Below are positions 58,627 through 64,000 of a stretch of 64,000 nt of DNA, piece by piece. The DNA lies in NCBI RefSeq assembly GCF_001522545.3, contig NC_031799.1, positions 46,141,710 to 46,205,709 of the forward strand, read 5' to 3'. How positions within the stretch are numbered: the first letter of the stretch is position 1; each line of letters starts with the position of its first letter. The notes under the pieces are model-generated. The model searched no databases. It saw nothing but the letters and a program-made list of their open reading frames with translations, and was not told the DNA's origin. Source of the stretch: Parus major. Taxonomy: Eukaryota > Chordata > Aves > Passeriformes > Paridae. Position numbers and translations under genes: made by a program.

Positions 58627-61600
58627 CGCCCCCCACCGACCTGAGCCACACGGCTGCCGCTGGCTTTCCCTATTCCCTAACTGCGATCTCGTCTGACGCA
58701 GTTCTTTTTTTCCCTGGGACAGCGGCCGCCCCCCCCTGGCCGGCCCCCTTGTACCCTCCCCGCCCCGCGCACTGCTCCAGAGGGACAGGCGCTGCGGCAT
58801 CCGCCCTCCCCCGGCTCCCTGCGGCTGCGGTAAAACCCGCGCAGCCTCCCGGGGCGGGCGGGGGCACCGGCAGAGCGGCGAAGGACCGGGGGATGCCAGC
58901 CAGGCCCTCAAGCACGGCATGTCGGAGGGCAGACTGGTTTCGCCGCCACCTCAAGTGCGGGCTTTCGCGGCGTTTTCCTCTCACCGGGGAGAAGGGATGG
59001 GGGCGGCAGCCTTGTGCCCCGAACCTCTCCCCATACCCGGGCGGGTTGCGAAGACAGGGGAGCGGGGCGCAGACCCACGGACAAACAGCTTCCACGGCTG
59101 CTGCCTCGGCCGGGGCAGGTGGGACGCGCCACGCGAGTATCTAACGCGGGGGCTCGACGATAGGACGAAGGGGCGACGGACCTGAACTTTCCCAGGATAG
59201 AGAGGGACTTTCTGTGCGAGTGATGGCTCTCATTTCGGCCTCCGAAAGGGGTCCTGCCCAGCCTCCGAGCTGTGGGTCGGGGGTCCATCCCTCCACCCGG
59301 CGTCTGCCGGGAGTTGGAGACTCGATGAGGAAGGGAGCCGTGCCCGCAGCAAGTCTGCGACCAACCTAATGGCACCGGATAGAAGAGGATCGCTTCAGCC
59401 TGGTCCTGCCACAGCCTCCCGGGAACAAAAAAACGGCGGCTAGAGACCGCCAGGGTAAGGTGCAGCTCCAGCCGCGCAGCCGGAGGCTAGACGGAAGAAT
59501 ATCGCCTTGCAGCGGCACGCTCCTCAAAATACAGGCATCTGGCTTTTCCTCCACTTAAATTTCCGCTAAGGGTCGGTCTCCCCGAGAAGGCGTGCAGGTC
59601 CCGAGCATGCCTGTGACACACACACACCCCCGCCCCAAGCCCCCCGCGGCCGTCGAGGCGGAGCGGGTGGTCGGCACCCACGACGGTCGGGGCCGTGAAG
59701 TTTTTATTCTGCCACCTCGAAGATCCGGGCAGACCTTTGTAAGAGGCGAGGGGAAGGGCAGACCTTTGTAAGAGGCAAGGGGAATAAGAGTGCTTTTCAG
59801 GGTTCTGTTTTCCTTTTTTTTTTCTGTTTTTTCCCCCTCCCCCCCCCTACGCCCCTCCCACCCCTCACAATGTCAGTTCCCTAATCTCCTCTTCTTTAAG
59901 TTGCAGAACACCGGTGCGACGCCACAGGAGAAGTATCCGCTGTGCAGACGCAAGCCCCGAAGAGCTCTGCATAGCTAAAAGAAACACCCGGTGATTTTAT
60001 GCCTACATTTACTATTAGCCAAAAGCAGAAACATCCTCGGATGAGAAAAAAATAAACACAGATTTATCCCTGAATAGACATGTCAGAGGTTCACTAAAAT
60101 ACCTTCATTTAGAGGCTTTTTTACAGCCTCCCTTGCAAAGTTTCTGGGGCAAGTGAGGGTCCAACATTTGAGGCGAGACCCTTGCTTGCCGGGACTAGTG
60201 GTGAAGTCCCACCACACCATGGCTTTTCTACAGTGCGTGGTGAAAAGGGGCCCTCGGGACAGACAGACAATTTAAAACATATAAACATGTAAACAAACAA
60301 ACAAACAAACAAACAAAGTTTAAAAGAGTGGATTTTTAAAAGTCTGTTAAGTCTAAGAAATTAAGACTACCCCGTGCCCAAAAGATAAAGTATCTTCCAG
60401 TTTTCCTTCTGCTCTCTGACATTAATGATGGCCACACAGAGATAAATTCAAGGAGAAAGCATCATTGGTTATGTCTTTTAGGTGTCTTAAAATTTCAAAT
60501 AATGATGATGGCAGGGTTGCAGGTTATTGCTGCCTAGCCTTGCTTTCTGCAAAATAGTATTGGTCATGGATTTTATGCATCTGTATGTATACATATAAGA
60601 ATACACATCATTTTGTAATATATATATAACAGGTTGGACTCAATGACCTTAAAGATCTTTTCCAACCTAGTTAATTCTGTGGAGAAAAATAAAAATGCAC
60701 ATTCATATGTCAATATATTTTCAAGAGAAGATGTTACTTCAAATCAGAGGGCCTGTCTGTATTTCCATCTCCATCTCTATCTCCACTAAATTATGTTAAA
60801 AGCTAATAGTGTAAAACAACAAATACTGTTTTGTCCCAACGTTACTGACCCTCCAAATCACATATCAAACTACTAGAACATTTTTAAGTCACAGCATTTT
60901 AAGTTACATTATTGAAATAATGTGATTTCTTCCCCCTCTAAAAGCAAATCTTATATTATACAATTCTAGTATACCTCAAATTAATCAAAACATAACAACA
61001 CAGAGTCATATCTGAAGTTAGGGTAACAATAACACAGCCTAAGCTAGTGTTACTTGAAAAAGAACCTTGTATTGCACTTGTATGTCGGGGGGAGGGAGGT
61101 GAATCACTTTTTCCCCCAAGCAAACCTAGCTGCAAAGATATTTTCACAAGAGTAAAAAAAAAAATAAAAAAGGAATCATGTTAAGCAATGTCCCTATCCT
61201 ACATTTCTGCTCTTATTTAATTTTAGAATCGTTACTCAGCCATACAGATCTTTGACATTGAAAACAGATCCATTTTAAAGGACGGAAGACGTAGCCCTCA
61301 GCTAACAAGTGCAGCCATCTTACAGTACCCTGTTTAAGGTTTAGCAAGTTTTACCCTTTCAACAGCAACAGCAACAAAATTCAAGACATTTACATTTCAT
61401 CTAACAAGTATTTGGATATTAGATTCAGGGGTTAATTAAATATTATAAAGAGACAAACTATAAAGAACATAATATTGTGATTTCCTGGCTTGTAAACTGG
61501 CTAAAAGGGCACAAGCCAGGCAGGGGTAGGCGGTGCAATGGTTGCATGGAAGTAACTTGTTCTATATCCAAGGCGAGGGGGAAACAGTTTTGCCGAGTTA

Positions 61601-63870
61601 CACTAAAAATGAAGCAATACCCGTGTATAGAAATAATTTAACATTATTGTTCTTCTCTTCACTTTAAAATGTCAGAATATTTGTAAAGATATCTATCCTG
61701 ATTGCACATATTGGTTAAGAAGGGGAAAATCTATCACCTTAATTTTAGTCATTCTGAAGCTGTGCCCTGAGAAACCTTGAGGTTTCTATTGAACTTAAAA
61801 ATGATCGAAAAATTGTAACAGACAAGCAAAGCCAAAACCAAACCACACACAAAAACTCAAACATAACTCAAAGAAACTGCATAATAACGAGTAAATACTT
61901 CACTCAAATAAGAGTGTATCCTACAATCAGAGATTATGTAAGGTTGAAAAGGACTTCAGAGATATTACTGCCAATCCCACCCCACCACCCTTCCTCATCC
62001 AGCCTGGTCTCAGACAGTTCTAGAGATGGGGTAGCCACAACTCCATTGTATGTTATTCTAGACAATTATAATTATCCATTAACAGACAGTTAAAATTATC
62101 CATTATTAGGTAATGTAATTTTTGTAGGGTTTTTCGGTTTTGTTTTCTGGGGGTTTTTTTTGGTGGGTTTTTAAATTTAAATTTACTAAACACACATGTC
62201 TTACTCCATCTCAGGCCCTTCAAAATGAGATTTGTAGTCTAGAGATAACTGGCATTTTAGAAAACTCCTTCTCCCTGATTAAAAGCTCAGGGGAAGGGGA
62301 TAAAAAAAAGCAGCAGCATTTACAGCAAGTGTGGAAATAGAGTGAGAAAATAATAGCCACACTTTCAGATCCATGAGGGAGTTTTGTTCTTGTTACAGAG
62401 AATTTACTATGAGGTGATTAGAACCCTCATATTTATGCTTGTATTTTAGATTCTTGCTTTTCAGATCGGACAGAGGATATAGTTTCTTCTCCCCCCATTC
62501 AGTGTAGAATGCAGAAACGAGGCCTACTACAAATGCAACAATAAATAAACAAACAAATAAATAAATAAATAAAAGGCATTTGAATTTAACAAGGAAAACT
62601 GTCTGTATTTTCTGATTTGTGTATAAGTTTTTATATGTGTGTATGTCACTATGTATGCCCCCACACTTTTTATTCAAATAGCACTGGAAGAAATCGAAAC
62701 AGAATGGAGCTGGGAAACTCTGAATTACTACTTTATCTCCACACCCTGAGTTCCACAGCTTGAAAGGTTAAAAATTTTATACATCTATTTATATATGTAT
62801 AAAATAAATTGTCTCTATTTTTGAAGTCATTTTGAGGCAAATATTTTTACTTCTCTTCCACCTCTCTTCTTTTTTAGTCAGTGCTCTTTATTAGAGGAGG
62901 TGGTGGAATGGTCTAACAGCATGATCTAATAGCAAAATCCTCCAAGAGGATTTTGCAGAACAATCAAATTCTCATCAGAATTAATATTAATTTTAGCTTC
63001 ACAGTAAGTCCAATTATAATTATTATATTCTATGTGTGATAATCAGTGTCATGGTCCACAACAATCCGATTTTGCACTCTGCAATAAGGTAAAAGTCTCT
63101 AAAACTGCCCGAGCCTCGCATGTCTCTCAAGGTCCTTCATACGAGTGTATTTTTATTAACACTTTCTGACCCTGATCGGCCGCTTTCACCCTTATTTCTC
63201 CTATTTTCTTAATGGTAAGGGAAGGAGAAGTAGGCCACTGTATTTCACTGTCGTTTACAAGAGTGGAAAGTAATACACGATCGGAAAACAGTGGCCATTT
63301 TCTCTCTTCAGAGCAATAACTATGCTTTTTTTTTTGCGAGAAACTGTCTGGAAATGATGGTAAGGAGTGGTGGGTTTATATTTTCGTAATAAACTATACA
63401 GAAAACTTCTCAAAAAGTGAAAGGCAATGCAGAAATAATAATTGCAGTAAGTTTTCAAGAACCGGACATTTTCTACTGCGAACACACACACACAAAAAAA
63501 AAACCAAAAAAAAAGCAAAAAAACAACCCAACCAAACAACGCCAAACAGAAACACGCAGCCTGTAGAAATCTGTGTTCCCGGTGCCATCTGAGCATGTGG
63601 CGCGGAGGGGTCCCTACGGAGCTACCACAGGCGCCGGGCCGCCGCCTCCCGCTCCCGCCGCCCCCGAGCAGCCCCGCTCCCGGAGTCCTACCTGGGCCGG
63701 GGGCTCCCGCGGCGCCTCCGCCGCAGGACCAGCTGCAGGGCGAGGCGCCGCGGCCAGCGCAACCCCAGAGCCCCGAAAACGCGGCGGAGGATGCGCCAGC
63801 CCAGCGCCCAGGCCCGGGGCAGGCTGCGAGGGCGCCGAAAGTGGATAGTGCACCTTATCCGGGGGGGCAT
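56243..63870 (-). CDS. CDKN2A: ARF tumour suppressor, short avian form (60 residues)
   Basis: Coding exon 1-beta runs from ATG at 63870 to 63692 (59 codons plus AG), then donor gtagga. Joining to the exon 2 acceptor at 56246 gives AGG TGA, so the protein is 60 residues. It starts [20 protein letters not shown] and is very rich in arginine (about 20 of 60), with no acidic residues. Established knowledge: chicken p7ARF is 60 residues because splicing uses a different register from mammals; the N-terminal part of ARF binds MDM2 and stabilises p53, and ARF is nucleolar. The start context is weak (C at -3 and +4). An out-of-frame ATG at 63955 would overlap if it is in the mRNA. The promoter lies at or beyond the window edge. 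Upstream in-frame reading back to 63948 has no ATG. Confidence 0.9.
56247..58488 (-). other. INK4 intron 1 (also inside the ARF intron)
   Basis: 2.2 kb, gtacgg to ccgcag on the - strand. AT-rich in the middle, with CA/TG-rich and AT microsatellite stretches at about 56560-56830 (+ strand coordinates). No coding exon seen. Confidence 0.9.
58395..59690 (-). promoter_or_regulatory. CpG-island promoter of the INK4 gene
   Basis: CpG-dense sequence from the INK4 exon 1 donor to about 1 kb upstream of its ATG, flanked by AT-rich DNA. This supports an independent promoter for INK4 inside the ARF intron. Long open frames on both strands (for example 58416-59144 +) show no family motifs and follow from GC content. 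Confidence 0.7.
58489..58626 (-). CDS. INK4 exon 1 (coding part)
   Basis: 46 codons; donor gt at 58488-58487. It encodes ankyrin repeat 1 and the start of repeat 2. It lies 2.2 kb upstream of exon 2 and 5.1 kb downstream of ARF exon 1-beta. Left unnamed here because INK4a or INK4b identity is unresolved. Confidence 0.94.
59727..59784. repeat. 29-bp tandem duplication
   Basis: GGGCAGACCTTTGTAAGAGG plus CGAGGGGAA is repeated once directly, with one substitution (C-A-AGG in the second copy). Confidence 0.9.
60293..60317. repeat. (AAAC)n microsatellite
   Basis: About six AAAC units. Confidence 0.9.
60627..60682 (+). mobile_element. CR1 LINE 3' tail
   Basis: AGGTTGGACTCAATGACC, TTAAAGATCTTTTCCAACC, then TAATTCTGTGG: the CR1 terminal signature only. 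Confidence 0.8.
61925..62050 (-). mobile_element. CR1 LINE 3' end, reverse orientation
   Basis: The + strand shows AATCAGAGATTATGTAAGG, TTGAAAAGGACTTCAGAGAT and CAGCCTGGTCTCAGACAG, the reverse of a decayed CR1 tail. Confidence 0.75.
62544..62573. repeat. (AAAT)n microsatellite
   Basis: Repeated AAAT/AAAC units ending AAATAAATAAATAAA. Confidence 0.9.
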
Positions 63871-63950
63871 GGGTGCGGAGAAGCCGCGGGCGCGTCGCTG
63901 TACAAATACCTCCCCAGCAGGGCCCCGCCGGTGAATCGGCCCTCTCACCC
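63570..63950 (-). promoter_or_regulatory. CDKN2A: CpG island over ARF exon 1-beta
   Basis: An abrupt GC- and CpG-rich block covering exon 1-beta, its donor and the first intron bases. It ends at a pyrimidine tract on the + strand at about 63970-64000. No TATA box is seen in the short upstream stretch available, and the transcription start may lie beyond the window. Confidence 0.6.
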
Positions 63951-63969
63951 TCCATTCATTGGAGAGGAT

Positions 63970-64000
63970 TTTCTTTTTTTTTTCTTTTTTTTTTTTTTTT
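63970..64000. repeat. Poly-T/CT tract at window end
   Basis: T runs with scattered C reach the last base. The tract may continue outside the window. Confidence 0.9.

Larger units (their letters stand above)
59691..63569. other. Sequence between the INK4 CpG island and ARF exon 1-beta
   Basis: AT-rich and non-coding, with two CR1 fragments, (AAAC)n at about 60293-60317 and (AAAT)n at about 62544-62573. No exon-like segment was found. Confidence 0.6.
56247..63691 (-). other. CDKN2A: ARF intron 1-beta
   Basis: 7.4 kb, gtagga to ccgcag. It contains the INK4 promoter and first exon, a 29-bp tandem duplication, short CR1 pieces and simple repeats. I see no second INK4-like exon in it. Confidence 0.8.

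Noticed and set aside
58416..59144. 242-codon + strand frame, longest in the window
   Set aside because: It is opposite INK4 exon 1 and its promoter island, and the open frame follows from high GC content.

Overview
This is a bird nuclear genome window, with an assembly gap at 2418-2672. The evidence is several CR1 LINE fragments carrying the avian 3' end, avian ERVL-type LTRs, and the gene block MTAP followed by the INK4/ARF (CDKN2) locus. In chicken this block lies on chromosome Z. The set of LTR subfamilies resembles that of passerines, but I cannot name a species. There are no bacterial-type operons, CRISPR arrays, or tRNA or rRNA genes that I can support.

Layout. Bases 1-12.7 kb are intergenic DNA: LTR copies at 488-1237 and 4118-4686, a probable third LTR near 6.0-6.7 kb, a (TTTC)n array next to the gap, and AT-rich sequence. 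MTAP (+ strand) starts in a CpG island at 12.75-13.44 kb. It has eight coding exons between 13041 and 46138 that join into a 284-residue protein with every junction in frame. Its introns hold CR1 copies, solo LTRs with visible target-site duplications, and a stacked LTR cluster at 39.6-42.5 kb. The 3' UTR runs to about 47.04 kb. From 47 to 55.9 kb is mostly non-coding.

The INK4/ARF locus lies on the - strand, tail to tail with MTAP. A shared exon 2 lies at 55950-56246, an INK4 exon 1 at 58489-58626, and ARF exon 1-beta at 63692-63870. INK4 exon 1 plus exon 2 gives a 144-residue ankyrin-repeat CDK4/6 inhibitor. Exon 1-beta joined to exon 2 hits a stop at once (AG|G TGA) and gives a 60-residue ARF. 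This is the same short form published for chicken p7ARF.

The most interesting point is that the INK4 exon 1 sits between ARF exon 1-beta and exon 2, exactly where mammals have p16INK4a exon 1-alpha. Its residues look more like p15INK4b, and chicken is reported to lack p16INK4a. Whether this is a retained INK4a, or a single INK4b-like gene sharing exon 2 with ARF, depends on what lies to the right of base 64000. Other points of note are an ARF C-terminus that comes out the same with or without splicing, two strong CTCF-like motifs in MTAP, an 11-bp perfect hairpin in the presumed INK4/ARF 3' UTR, and near-identical LTR cores in inverted orientation on either side of MTAP.
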